Source of the DNA: UBA2210 sp036825195
GTDB lineage: Bacteria > Desulfobacterota > Syntrophia > Syntrophales > UBA2210
Direction of reading: 5' to 3'
DNA length: 64,000 nt
Assembly (NCBI GenBank): GCA_036825195.1
Contig: DAISYQ010000004.1
Coordinates: 62,001 to 126,000, forward strand
In this document: piece after piece, positions 7,526-16,841 of the stretch
Numbering within the stretch: position 1 is the stretch's first letter
Layout of the letters: the number at the start of each line of letters is the position of its first letter
Notes under the pieces: generated by a model
Database searches by the model: none
Seen by the model: only the letters and a program-made list of their open reading frames with translations
What the model was told of the DNA's origin: nothing
Made by a program: the position numbers and the translations under genes

Positions 7526-9019
7526 ATGCATACGTTTGTCAAAACAATATCTTGTATAATCCTTGTCATTTCCCTTGTCTGTTCGATGTGGGCAAAGGTG
7601 GAAGGTGGAGAAATGGACAACGTCAGGAAGGCGGTTATAGCCGGTACGTGGTATCCGGGGGATTCGGCACGACTGAAAGCCGACATAGACAAATACCTCC
7701 GCAATGCCCGAGTCGCCGATATTAATGGAACCATATGCGGGTTAGTCGCCCCTCATGCCGGGTACGTCTATTCGGGACAGGTCGCCGCTCATGCGTACAA
7801 GGCCGTGCAGGGTAAGACCTTTGACGCGGTGATTCTCATAGGACCGAGCCACCGGGTTCCCTTCCGGGGGGCTTCCATATACAGTGGAGAGGGGTATGAG
7901 ACCCCGCTGGGCGTTATGCCCGTTGATGCGACTCTGGCCAGAGAGATAACCTCTCATGGCAATGGCATGATTTCGCTTGCCTCAGAGGACCGTTCACCCG
8001 AGAATTCTCTTGAGATCCAGGTCCCGTTTCTGCAGACGATCTTCGGTACCACTCCCTTCGTTCCCATATTGATGGGAACACAGGACATGGCTACGTGCAG
8101 GACTTTGTCCCGTGCGATTATAGAGACCGTTGGAGATAAGAGCGTCTTGGTTATTGCCAGTTCCGATTTTTCTCACTACCACGGGTACGATAGGGCCGTC
8201 GAAATGGATTCGGCGGCGCTCGGATATATTGAAACGATGAATCAGGAAGGATTCCTGCGGGGTATCGAGAGCGGAAGATGTGAGGCGTGCGGCGCCGGGC
8301 CGATTATCGTGACCATGATGGTAGCCCGGGCGATGGGAGCCGACAAGGGCAAGATAATCGAATATATGAATTCCGGTGATATAACCGGAGATAAGAGCGG
8401 GGTCGTGGGATACGCCGCTGTTGTCTTTTATAGGGAAGCGGGAGATCCGATGGAAGAGCTGGAAATTGATAACGACGAACTGACAAAAGAGGAAAAGGAA
8501 CTGCTGCTCACGATAGCGAGGAGGAGTATCGAATCCGGGCTTGCCGGAGGAGAGCCTCCACGTTTTGCAATAGAATCCGAAGCCCTGCGGAAGAACATGG
8601 GGGCCTTTGTAACACTCAAGAAAGAGGGACGATTACGGGGATGTATCGGACTGATTGAAGGCACGAAGCCCCTGTATGAGACCGTGGAACAGATGGCGCA
8701 GGCGGCTGCCTTCGAAGACCCGCGATTCCGCCCCGTTCGGAGCGATGAGCTTGAGGGGCTGGATATCGAGATATCCGCGTTGACACCCCTACGGCAGATT
8801 CAGGATGTCAGCGAGATCGAAGTGGGACGGCACGGGCTCTACATCGTAAAGGGCTATCATGCCGGTTTGCTGCTACCGCAGGTCGCCACGGAATATACCT
8901 GGGACAGGGATACCTTTCTGAGAGAAACCTGCATCAAAGCGAACCTGCCGCAGAATGCATGGAAAGATCCGGACACCAAGATATATATCTTTTCGGCAAG
9001 CGTCTTTAGTGAAGAGTAA
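7526..9019 (+). CDS. AmmeMemoRadiSam proteins B and A fused (Memo-AMMECR1), with N-terminal export-like segment
   Basis: Two domains that are often separate genes are joined in one 497-residue protein. The Memo-like domain (about 33-300) carries GLVAPHAGYVYSG, ILIGPSHRV and SSDFSHY, matching the histidine-rich metal-site region of Memo and class III dioxygenase folds. The AMMECR1 domain (about 315-497) contains GAFVTLKKEGRLRGCIG. Their partner in other genomes is a radical SAM enzyme, which is not seen nearby; the biochemical role is unknown. Residues 1-26 look like a signal peptide or anchor, but the ATG at 7526 has a poor ribosome-binding site. The ATG at 7613 has GGTGGAGAA just before it and would give a cytosolic protein. 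I keep the longer form because a hydrophobic leader behind a Lys is unlikely by chance. Confidence 0.88.
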   Translation: MHTFVKTISCIILVISLVCSMWAKVEGGEMDNVRKAVIAGTWYPGDSARLKADIDKYLRNARVADINGTICGLVAPHAGYVYSGQVAAHAYKAVQGKTFDAVILIGPSHRVPFRGASIYSGEGYETPLGVMPVDATLAREITSHGNGMISLASEDRSPENSLEIQVPFLQTIFGTTPFVPILMGTQDMATCRTLSRAIIETVGDKSVLVIASSDFSHYHGYDRAVEMDSAALGYIETMNQEGFLRGIESGRCEACGAGPIIVTMMVARAMGADKGKIIEYMNSGDITGDKSGVVGYAAVVFYREAGDPMEELEIDNDELTKEEKELLLTIARRSIESGLAGGEPPRFAIESEALRKNMGAFVTLKKEGRLRGCIGLIEGTKPLYETVEQMAQAAAFEDPRFRPVRSDELEGLDIEISALTPLRQIQDVSEIEVGRHGLYIVKGYHAGLLLPQVATEYTWDRDTFLRETCIKANLPQNAWKDPDTKIYIFSASVFSEE

Positions 9020-9098
9020 CGCATCCGTAGGCACGGATCGTTCCTCTTCATACAGGATTTTGGGGAGACCGGTAGGCTGGGGTCAGGTCTGTTTTTTC

Positions 9099-9127
9099 TT
9101 GACATATGCTCCCTATTCCACTATTAA
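9099..9127 (+). promoter_or_regulatory. Promoter of the lytic transglycosylase gene
   Basis: TTGACA (9099-9104), 17-bp spacer, TATTAA (9122-9127), about 45 bases before the start codon. Confidence 0.75.
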
Positions 9128-9172
9128 GGCGCCGTTTGAAAGACACATAGCAATGTATTTAAGAGGTTAGTA

Positions 9173-9781
9173 ATGAACGAGGATTTGCCGTTACCATGGC
9201 ACGTCGTTTCGATATGCTGGCTGGCATTCATCATCGGAACGGCCGTGCTTTTGCTTATTCCCGGAATATTCCATCACTATCAACAGCTTCCACCCCCGGC
9301 AAGCACCGCAACACTTTCATCCGTCGTCCCGCAACCGCAGGAACCTACCTTGCCCCAACCCGCAGTACCCGAAAAGACAGAACCCAGTTTTCATTCAATC
9401 ATACAAGAGGCATCGGATATATATCGAGTCGATCCGGAACTGATACGGGCCATCATCATGGCGGAGTCGAGCAACAATCCCAAGGCCATCTCCAGGAAGG
9501 GCGCACGCGGGCTCATGCAACTCATGCCTGCAACGGCAAAATCCCTCGGGGTGAAGGATATCTTTGACCCCAAACATAATATACACGGTGGTGTCAAGTA
9601 CTTCAGGCAACTACTCGACAGATTCGATGGAGACATCAGACTGGCCCTTGCGGCGTATAACGCAGGAAGCAGCAAAGTCAGACAGTACCACGGGATACCG
9701 CCCTTCGAAACCACGCGTTATTATATCAAAAGGGTTTTCTCGTATTACAATCGTTACAAAGCCGAGTTGGAAAGTGCCTAA
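9173..9781 (+). CDS. Membrane-anchored lytic transglycosylase (SLT domain)
   Basis: Cleaves the glycan strand of peptidoglycan between MurNAc and GlcNAc to leave 1,6-anhydro ends. The 202-residue protein has one N-terminal membrane helix (about 12-32), a Pro-rich linker (about 40-70) and a compact SLT domain (about 75-195). The catalytic glutamate lies in IIMAESSNNP. GARGLMQLMPATA and ALAAYNAGSSKVRQY, the standard sugar-binding motifs, are both intact. The short length and single helix suggest an inner-membrane anchor with a periplasmic enzyme. It has its own promoter and faces the efflux operon convergently. Confidence 0.93.
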   Translation: MNEDLPLPWHVVSICWLAFIIGTAVLLLIPGIFHHYQQLPPPASTATLSSVVPQPQEPTLPQPAVPEKTEPSFHSIIQEASDIYRVDPELIRAIIMAESSNNPKAISRKGARGLMQLMPATAKSLGVKDIFDPKHNIHGGVKYFRQLLDRFDGDIRLALAAYNAGSSKVRQYHGIPPFETTRYYIKRVFSYYNRYKAELESA

Positions 9782-9962
9782 CCGTATTCGGGAAGGGTCA
9801 TGAAATCCATGCTCCTGTTTCCCCCGTTTCCTGCCGGTACCATACGGTTTTCCCTCTCCGGCACAGGGGATTCCTACCTCCATTACGTTATCTGAGGAAA
9901 TAATATCCGTTCACCGAATCGGATGGAGGCGTATTACCCGAAACAGGGTCTCAAGGGGAGTA

Positions 9963-11372
9963 TTATTCGCGCCCTCCGCCCAAAACCGCATACAATACCA
10001 CCTGGTTGGCGAGCCTGGCCAGACGGAGCGAAATGAGCCCCTGCTGTGCCGCATAGAGTGATCGCTGCGCATCAAAAACACCCAAGTAGCTGTCAATTCC
10101 CTTGGTATAGCGCATATTTGAGAGGCGATAGGTTTCCGCAATGGCATTCACCAGAGATTCCTGTGCCTCTATTCGCTGATCCACCGTCCCTCGAACGGCA
10201 AGGGTATCGGCCACTTCCTTGAAGGCCGTTTGAATGGCCCTCTCGTATTGGGTTACGGTGATTTCCCTATCTACTTTTGTCACATCGTATGCCGCCTTCG
10301 TGCGGGCATCAAAGATCGGTAGGGTAATCTGCGGCATGAAACTCCACGTACCCGATCCGCCTTTAAAGAGCCCCGACAGATCGGCGCTCGCCGTTCCCAC
10401 TGCGGTAGTCAGAGAAATCCGGGGAAAGAAGGCCGCTCTGGCGGCTCCAATATTTGCATAGGCACCTTTGAGCCGATACTCCGCGGCCATAATGTCCGGT
10501 CGGCTCAGCAGTATCTCGGAAGATAAAGCCGGTAAAACCTCTCTCGGAGGGGCGACATCATCCAGATTGACCGGCAGGAGTTCTTCAGGCACCGGAGAAC
10601 CGGCAAGAAGGTTCAGGGTATTGCGGTCCTGCGCCACCAATTGCGTGTAGCGTGCGACATCTCCTCGAGCGGCATCCACCTGGGTTTGTGCCCGGCTCAG
10701 ATCCAATTCCGTGGCGAGTCCGACGTCAAAGCGCCGCTTGATCAACGTATAGGCGGCTTTTTGAGTCTCGAGGGTGGATTGGGCCAGTTTAAAGTTTCCC
10801 TGATCCGCCGCAAATGTCAGATACGCATTGGCAACCGCAGATACCAGCGAAATCTGTGCGCTGCGAGATGCCTGTTCCGTGGCAAGGTATTCCTGCAGTG
10901 CCAGATCTTTCAGGTTGCGGATACGGCCGAAGAAGTCGATTTCCCAGGAACTGATACCGAGATTGACGCTGTATTGTTCGGCAGTCATCGCTCGCCCGGT
11001 ACTCGAGAGATCGGCAGGCACGCGTTGTTTGCTTCCGCTGCCCGCTGCATAAACCGCAGGAAACAGTTCGGCCCGCTGAATGCCGTACAGTGCCTGTGCC
11101 CTCTCAACGTTCAAGGCGGCCAGTCGAAAATCGCGGTTGCTGTCAAGAGCCATCTCGATGACCCTTTGGAGGCGCTCGTCGATGAAAAACTCCCGCCACT
11201 TCAGCTCCGGGGCGACCGGGGCTCCGGGTGAAGCCGTGACGGTATTATCGGCAATAGTGCCCGACCAATCCGCAGGGATCGGTGCCTCAGGCCGTGTGTA
11301 TTTCGGTGCAAGGGAACAACCGCTCAGTACCAATACCATTCCGATCAGGATATAGAGCAGACGTTTATTCAT
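9963..11372 (-). CDS. Outer-membrane efflux lipoprotein, NodT/OprM family
   Basis: Forms the outer-membrane channel of a tripartite RND pump. The 469-residue product starts with a lipoprotein signal (VLVLSGCSLAPKY, lipobox cysteine about residue 19) followed by the family's typical YTRPEAPIP. Two repeated outer-membrane-factor domains follow, with paired helical segments around WEIDFFGRIRNLKD and FPRISLTTAVG. The start at 11372 has GGGAGG at good spacing and overlaps the end of the pump gene by 8 bases, so translation is probably coupled. Last gene of the TetR-adaptor-pump-channel operon. Confidence 0.95.
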   Translation of the reverse strand: MNKRLLYILIGMVLVLSGCSLAPKYTRPEAPIPADWSGTIADNTVTASPGAPVAPELKWREFFIDERLQRVIEMALDSNRDFRLAALNVERAQALYGIQRAELFPAVYAAGSGSKQRVPADLSSTGRAMTAEQYSVNLGISSWEIDFFGRIRNLKDLALQEYLATEQASRSAQISLVSAVANAYLTFAADQGNFKLAQSTLETQKAAYTLIKRRFDVGLATELDLSRAQTQVDAARGDVARYTQLVAQDRNTLNLLAGSPVPEELLPVNLDDVAPPREVLPALSSEILLSRPDIMAAEYRLKGAYANIGAARAAFFPRISLTTAVGTASADLSGLFKGGSGTWSFMPQITLPIFDARTKAAYDVTKVDREITVTQYERAIQTAFKEVADTLAVRGTVDQRIEAQESLVNAIAETYRLSNMRYTKGIDSYLGVFDAQRSLYAAQQGLISLRLARLANQVVLYAVLGGGRE

Positions 11373-14300
11373 GGTATTGACCTCCCGATGGATTTTCACC
11401 CTCTATTGCAGCGAATGCACGTTTCTTTTTCCTACCGAACACCTTCTCAATCAGCACATAGAAGAGAGGAGCGAAAATAACCACCAGAACGGTGGCGGTT
11501 ACCATCCCTCCCAAGACGCCGGTACCGATGGCGTTTTGCGCCCCCGCTCCGGCACCGGTGGTTACGACCAAGGGAAGGATCCCGAACCCGAAGGCCAGAG
11601 AAGTCATGATGATCGGACGAAAACGCAATTTTACCGCCTCCAGGGTTGCGTCGATCAACCCCATACCCTGTTCCAATCCGCTCTTGGCAAACTGGACGAT
11701 CAGGATGGCGTTCTTGGTGGTCAACCCCAGCGTGGTTAAGAGAGCGATTTGAAAATAGACATCATTGGCCATCCCCCGCCAGCTCGACGCGATAATTCCG
11801 CCGATAACTCCGAGAGGCAGAACCAGCAGAACGGAGATGGGAATGGTCCAGCTTTCATAGAGCGCCGCCAGGCACAGGAATATGACGAAGATCGAAAAGG
11901 CATACAGCATGGGTGCCTGAGAACTGGACATCCGCTCCTGGTAGGAAAGACCGGTCCAGTCAAAACCGAATCCCTGAGGCAGCTGTGCAACCGCCTCTTC
12001 CATGGCCTGCATGGCCTCCCCTGAGCTCCTTCCCGGCGCCGGTTCTCCCCAGATATTAATGGAAGGAAATCCGTTAAAACGATTCAGCTGGGGAGAGCCC
12101 GAAGTCCAGTGTCCGGAGGCAAAGGAGGAGAATGGGACCATCTTTCCCTGGGTGTTTCGGACATAGAGTTTTTCCAAATCCTTGGGGAGCATGCGGTACG
12201 GAGCGTCCGCCTGAATGTATACCCTCTTCACCCTGCCGCCCTGTACAAAGTCGTTGACATAGGCACTGCCAAAGGCCGTCGAGAGTGTGGAGTGGATAGA
12301 GGTGATGGAAATCCCAAGGGCACCCGCCTTTTCCCAGTCCACATCTATGCGGTATTCAGGGACATCGCTTCTGCTGTTGGGCCGGACCTTGGTTACTCTC
12401 GGATCCTTGGATATAATTCCAAGGAGCTGGTTTTGCGCATCCATCAGGGCCTGATGACCGAGGCCGCCCCGGTCCAGCAACTGAAAGTCGAATCCCTTGG
12501 ACATCCCCAGCTCGGGAACTGCCGGGGGCGTGAAGGCATATATCAGGGCGTTGCGTATGTTCGCAAAGGCCATCGTGGCCCGCAATGCAACGTTCGGTGC
12601 TTTTTGATCAGGTCTTTTTCGAAGATCCCAGTCCTTCAGTTTGCTAAACACCATTCCGTTGTTCTGTGACCGCCCAGAAAAACTGACACCGGTAAGGGTC
12701 ATCACAGATTCCACCGAATCTGCTTCATTTTTCTTAAAATAATCGTCAATTTGATTGGAAATTTCCTGAGTCTGTTCCATCGTGGAGCCTGTCGGCATCA
12801 TCACCTGGGCCAGCAATATCCCCTGGTCTTCATCGGGAAGGTAGGCGGTGGGCATGCGGAGAAACAGCATCCCCATGACGACGATAATCACCAGGAATAC
12901 GGCGATGTAGCGCTTTGTTCTTGATAGGGAATACCCGACCAGTCGTACATACAGACGTCTGAAGCGGAAGAATATGCGGTTAAAACCTCTGAAAAACGGC
13001 CGCAGGAAAAAGATGGCATTCTCCGCCTCGCGCCCCGCGTGCACCGGTTTGAGAAGCGAGGCGCATAACACCGGTGTCAGGATCAGGGCAACGACTACCG
13101 ACAGGAGCATGGAGGAAATAATGGTAACGGAAAACTGACGATAGATCACTCCCGTTGAACCGGGGAAGAAGATCATGGGTCCGAACACGGCCGACAGTAC
13201 CAGGCCGATGCCGATGAGCGCACTCGTGATCTGTTCCATGGATTTGGCCGTAGCCTCCATGGGCGGAAGGCTCTCCTCGGCCATGATCCGTTCCACGTTT
13301 TCCACCACGACGATGGCGTCGTCAACCAGAAGACCGATGGCGAGAACCATGGCGAACATGGTCAGCATGTTGATGGAGAATCCGAAAAATCCCAGAACGG
13401 CGAACGTTCCCAGAAGCACCACCGGTACGGCGATCGTCGGTATCAGTGTGGCGCGCAGGTTGCCCAGGAAAAGCCACATAATCAGGAAGACCAGGAAAAT
13501 GGCTATGATGAGGGTCTTTACCACCTCATTGATAGACACCTTGATGAAGGGTGTGGTGTCCATCGGGTAGGTAACTTTGATCCCCGAAGGAAAGTACCGG
13601 CTCATTTCCGCCATCTTGGCCTTGACGGCATCGGCCACATCCAGGGCGTTTGCGCCGGCTGCCTGACGGATGGCGATACCCACCGCCTCTTTCCCGTCAA
13701 CAGAACCCTTAATGTCATAGACTTCGGTGCCCAGTTCGGTACGGGCCACATCTCCGATTCGAACGATAGATCCATCCGGATTGGTGCGCAGGGGGATATC
13801 GGCAAATTCGTCGGGAGTCGACAGCATGTTCTGAACAACAATAGGGGCGTTCAAACGCTGGCCTTTCACCGCCGGTGCCCCGCCGAACTGGCCGGCGGAG
13901 ACTTCCACGTTGTAGGCCTTGAGGGCCGCCAGCACATCGGCTATGGTCAGGCGGTAATCTGTGAGCTTCTCGGGATTAACCCAGACGCGCATCGTATATC
14001 CGCCGCCGAAGATCTCCACTTCACCCACACCAGGTACACGCGCCAGGACCGATTCCAGATTGGTTGTGGCGTAGTCCGCCAGATCGATACGGTCCATGCG
14101 TCCGTCTTCCGAAACCAGCCCAACGACCACCAGATAATTGTGTGTGGACTTGCGGACCGAGACACCGCGATTCTGGACCACATCGGGGAGACTGGGCAGG
14201 ATGGACTGGACCTTGTTCTGGACCTTGGACCAGGCGATATCCACATCCGTTCCCGGAGCGAAGGTCAGCTCCAAACGGGAGGCACCTGCCGAATCGCTGG

Positions 14301-14544
14301 AGGCAGACATGTAGATCAATCTGTCCAGGCCGGTCATCTTCTGTTCAATGCTCTGGGTAACGCTGTTCTCAACGGTCTGGGCCGAAGATCCCGGATATGA
14401 AGCAGAAACAGAGATAGAAGGCGGTGCCATTTCCGGATACTGAGAGATGGGCAGATTGTAGATCGCTATGATTCCCACCGCCATAATGACGATGGCAATG
14501 ACCCAGGCAAAAACCGGTCGTTTCAGGAAAAATTTCGATAGCAT
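11365..14544 (-). CDS. RND multidrug efflux pump, HAE1/AcrB family
   Basis: Inner-membrane proton-driven exporter of hydrophobic compounds. Its 1059 residues match the AcrB family length. The proton-relay aspartates are visible in transmembrane helix 4 as LVDDAIVVVEN, and the partner lysine in helix 10 as TKNAILIVQFA. The N terminus (FFLKRPVFAWVIAI) and the PISQYPEMAPP loop are also typical. It lies 12 bases downstream of the adaptor gene and overlaps the outer-membrane gene, so all three components are made together. Substrates cannot be predicted from sequence alone. Confidence 0.97.
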   Translation of the reverse strand: MLSKFFLKRPVFAWVIAIVIMAVGIIAIYNLPISQYPEMAPPSISVSASYPGSSAQTVENSVTQSIEQKMTGLDRLIYMSASSDSAGASRLELTFAPGTDVDIAWSKVQNKVQSILPSLPDVVQNRGVSVRKSTHNYLVVVGLVSEDGRMDRIDLADYATTNLESVLARVPGVGEVEIFGGGYTMRVWVNPEKLTDYRLTIADVLAALKAYNVEVSAGQFGGAPAVKGQRLNAPIVVQNMLSTPDEFADIPLRTNPDGSIVRIGDVARTELGTEVYDIKGSVDGKEAVGIAIRQAAGANALDVADAVKAKMAEMSRYFPSGIKVTYPMDTTPFIKVSINEVVKTLIIAIFLVFLIMWLFLGNLRATLIPTIAVPVVLLGTFAVLGFFGFSINMLTMFAMVLAIGLLVDDAIVVVENVERIMAEESLPPMEATAKSMEQITSALIGIGLVLSAVFGPMIFFPGSTGVIYRQFSVTIISSMLLSVVVALILTPVLCASLLKPVHAGREAENAIFFLRPFFRGFNRIFFRFRRLYVRLVGYSLSRTKRYIAVFLVIIVVMGMLFLRMPTAYLPDEDQGILLAQVMMPTGSTMEQTQEISNQIDDYFKKNEADSVESVMTLTGVSFSGRSQNNGMVFSKLKDWDLRKRPDQKAPNVALRATMAFANIRNALIYAFTPPAVPELGMSKGFDFQLLDRGGLGHQALMDAQNQLLGIISKDPRVTKVRPNSRSDVPEYRIDVDWEKAGALGISITSIHSTLSTAFGSAYVNDFVQGGRVKRVYIQADAPYRMLPKDLEKLYVRNTQGKMVPFSSFASGHWTSGSPQLNRFNGFPSINIWGEPAPGRSSGEAMQAMEEAVAQLPQGFGFDWTGLSYQERMSSSQAPMLYAFSIFVIFLCLAALYESWTIPISVLLVLPLGVIGGIIASSWRGMANDVYFQIALLTTLGLTTKNAILIVQFAKSGLEQGMGLIDATLEAVKLRFRPIIMTSLAFGFGILPLVVTTGAGAGAQNAIGTGVLGGMVTATVLVVIFAPLFYVLIEKVFGRKKKRAFAAIEGENPSGGQYHE

Positions 14545-14556
14545 TGGGTGCCTCCG

Positions 14557-15774
14557 TTACTTCGATTCTGAGGATTTCGGGGCTGAATTTTTTTGTTCGT
14601 CACCCTTTTCTTCGCTACCTGTCGCAAAGGGAACAACCTTTACGGAAGCACCGGGCCTGATCTTCTGTATCCCTTCAACAATCACCTGATCGCCGGGAGT
14701 CAACCCTGCCGATACGAGCCATCGGCTTTCAATGGCCCGATCAAGCGTGAGCATACGCTGCTGGACCTTTCCTTCGGCATCCACGATCAGGGCAATCGGA
14801 TCCCCCTTCGGTGTACGTGAGACGGCCTGCTGGGGAATAAGGATAGCGTTTTTTTGAACGCCCTCCTGCACGATCGCCCGGACAAACATGCCCGGCAGAA
14901 GAATACCCTTCGGATTGGGAAAGACAATCCGTAGAATAACCGATCCGGTCGTCGGATCGACCGTGACATCACGAAATTGAAGGGTCCCCTCCATTGAATA
15001 TGTGGTACCGTCATCCAGAATGAGACAGACCTTCTTCTGATTTGTTCCACTTTGATCCAGAAGGCCCTCTTCCAGGTTACGTCGCAACCGCAACACATCG
15101 GTCGTGGATTGAGACAAATCTACGTATATGGGATCCAGCCGTTGAATGGTTGCCAGAGCCACGGGTTGATACGCCGTCACCAGGGCGCCATCGGTCACGC
15201 TGGATTTCCCGATGCGCCCGGGAATTGGTGCTTTGATCCGGGTGTAATCCAGGTTTATACGGGCTGTTTTCACCATCGCTTTCCAATATTCAATGTCGGC
15301 TTCGGTCTGTTTTAAAGCGGCAGCCGCATCGTCATAATCCTGTTGGCTGACCGCTTTAGCGACAAGTAATTCTTCGAAGCGCTCGGATCTCGATCGAACC
15401 GCAGACAGACTGGCCTCAGCCCTACCGAGTGAAGCTCTTGTATTGTCGAGCGCCGCCTGAAAGGGAGCAGGATCGATCTGATAGAGGATCTGGCCCGCTT
15501 CGACGGAGGAGCCTTCCGTAAAGAGGCGTTTTTGTATGAGACCGCTGACTTGGGGTCGGATCTCCGCAATACGAAAGGCGGATGTGCGACCCGGTAATTC
15601 GGTGGTCAATACAACCTCTTGCGGTTGTACCGTTACGACGGCTACCTCCGGTTTCGGGCGCGGGGGTTGTTTCTGTTCCGCCCCGTTACACCCTCCGAGC
15701 AACAGTCCTCCCAGCAGGGCCACCGGCAATAGTTTCCACATCATCGATTTGCAACCAGTTCCATTGATCAACAT
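14557..15774 (-). CDS. RND efflux periplasmic adaptor (AcrA/MexA family)
   Basis: Links the pump to the outer-membrane channel. The protein carries a lipoprotein signal (LLPVALLGGLLLGGC) and the adaptor order: barrel-sandwich half (AEIRPQVSGLIQKRLFTEGSSVEAGQ), a coiled-coil hairpin (about residues 95-165), the second lipoyl half (IKAPIPGRIGKSSVTDG) and a beta-barrel (LDPIYVDLSQS). The start at 15774 is chosen because GAGGAG lies eight bases upstream; an ATG 21 bases earlier has no such site. The C-terminal 25 residues are charged and variable. Confidence 0.94.
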   Translation of the reverse strand: MLINGTGCKSMMWKLLPVALLGGLLLGGCNGAEQKQPPRPKPEVAVVTVQPQEVVLTTELPGRTSAFRIAEIRPQVSGLIQKRLFTEGSSVEAGQILYQIDPAPFQAALDNTRASLGRAEASLSAVRSRSERFEELLVAKAVSQQDYDDAAAALKQTEADIEYWKAMVKTARINLDYTRIKAPIPGRIGKSSVTDGALVTAYQPVALATIQRLDPIYVDLSQSTTDVLRLRRNLEEGLLDQSGTNQKKVCLILDDGTTYSMEGTLQFRDVTVDPTTGSVILRIVFPNPKGILLPGMFVRAIVQEGVQKNAILIPQQAVSRTPKGDPIALIVDAEGKVQQRMLTLDRAIESRWLVSAGLTPGDQVIVEGIQKIRPGASVKVVPFATGSEEKGDEQKNSAPKSSESK

Positions 15775-15890
15775 TACATTCTCCTCTATGTCCATTACAT
15801 CAAATACACCACTTAAAAAACATACGGGGGGTTATGGCGTATCAGCCCTTCGACTTTCGATACAGGGTAATAACCCTTGCCTGCTCCCCG

Positions 15891-16505
15891 TTACTTTCTG
15901 TTCCTTAATCCGTTTATGAAAATGTCCGTGATCTGCCGTGCGTCTCTCTCAACATCACCTGATATTCCGTCATAGATACGCTGCATTACCATTCCCATGT
16001 TGGCTTCAACAAACATGGCGGCAACCTTCTCCGATTCCAGAGGTGCAAAGAGGCTCTGCTGAACCCCCTTATCCAGGACGGCGGCTACATGTTTGATGGT
16101 ATTTCGGTATCGGCTGTCGGTAAAGTGATTCCTATCGGAACGCATCCTTTCCCGATCATACATAAGTACACGGATCAACTCCCGGTGCTTATTGAAGAAG
16201 CGCAGGTTGCAGAGTGAAAATGCCTCCAGTTTTCTGTCGGGGGGATCGTCACCACTCAACAGAAGTGTCAACTCCTGTATCACGGGATCAAAACTCGCCT
16301 CAAGGGCCGCTTCCAGGATATCATCCTTGTTTGTGAAATAGACGTATAGTGTCCCTTTTGCCACACCGGCTTCTGCCGCCACCCGGTCCATCGTCAGACC
16401 CTGGATACCGTCATGCACCAACACACCGATAGCGGCATCTAGGATAGCCCGCCGTGTCAGTGCTTCCACGGCCTTTCTCCGCTTCTGTTTTTTGTCAACC
16501 CTCAC
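15891..16505 (-). CDS. TetR-family repressor of the efflux operon
   Basis: A 204-residue TetR/AcrR regulator. The N-terminal helix-turn-helix is clear (ILDAAIGVLVHDGIQGLTMDRVAAEAGVAKGTLYVYF, split here only by description), and the C-terminal ligand-binding region is divergent as usual. It is the first gene of the efflux operon, 116 bases upstream of the adaptor gene. An inverted repeat overlaps its own promoter, so it probably represses the entire operon, itself included, until a pump substrate binds. The ligand is unknown. Confidence 0.92.
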   Translation of the reverse strand: MRVDKKQKRRKAVEALTRRAILDAAIGVLVHDGIQGLTMDRVAAEAGVAKGTLYVYFTNKDDILEAALEASFDPVIQELTLLLSGDDPPDRKLEAFSLCNLRFFNKHRELIRVLMYDRERMRSDRNHFTDSRYRNTIKHVAAVLDKGVQQSLFAPLESEKVAAMFVEANMGMVMQRIYDGISGDVERDARQITDIFINGLRNRK

Positions 16506-16510
16506 GTAAA

Positions 16511-16572
16511 AAACCGCCCGGTCATTTTTTGAACTAAGCGGTCGGTTTATACCCTCTGTGGAGGATTGTCAA
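16511..16572 (-). promoter_or_regulatory. Efflux-operon promoter and likely TetR operator
   Basis: Minus-strand TTGACA (16567-16572) and TATAAA (16546-16551) are separated by 15 bp, short for a strong promoter. Overlapping and downstream of the -10 lie two inverted half-sites, AAACCGCCCGGT (16511-16522) and GCGGTCGGTTTA (16538-16549). They have the ACCGnCCG core often seen in TetR-family operators. Autorepression is inferred from the overlap. Confidence 0.55.
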
Positions 16573-16841
16573 GAGAAATCTAACAAGGAACGCACCCCCC
16601 GTATCAGAACGATTATGCCACGGCACAACGGATCCCAATTTTACACTATGGCAAATTTCCCTTGTATGGTATAGTGCAGTACCTGCTCGTCACGGTTTTT
16701 CAACATCTTGATAATAAAGATATTTTTATTCCGTACCTGCTTTTGTACGCACAAAAACGGATGGATACGCAATTATATGGCGGGAGGCATATCGGAGTAA
16801 AAAGGAATAGCATAAATCGGCAGAAAGGAGAATAGGGTACC
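16573..16841. other. Intergenic region between the divergent efflux operon and tolC-like gene
   Basis: The region between the two divergent genes, TetR operator included, is 336 bases. Apart from the operator there is a CACTAT/ATAGTG inverted pair around 16646-16675 ending in GGTATAGTG, and an AGAAAGGAG ribosome-binding site just before the ATG at 16842. I see no gene. Confidence 0.4.
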
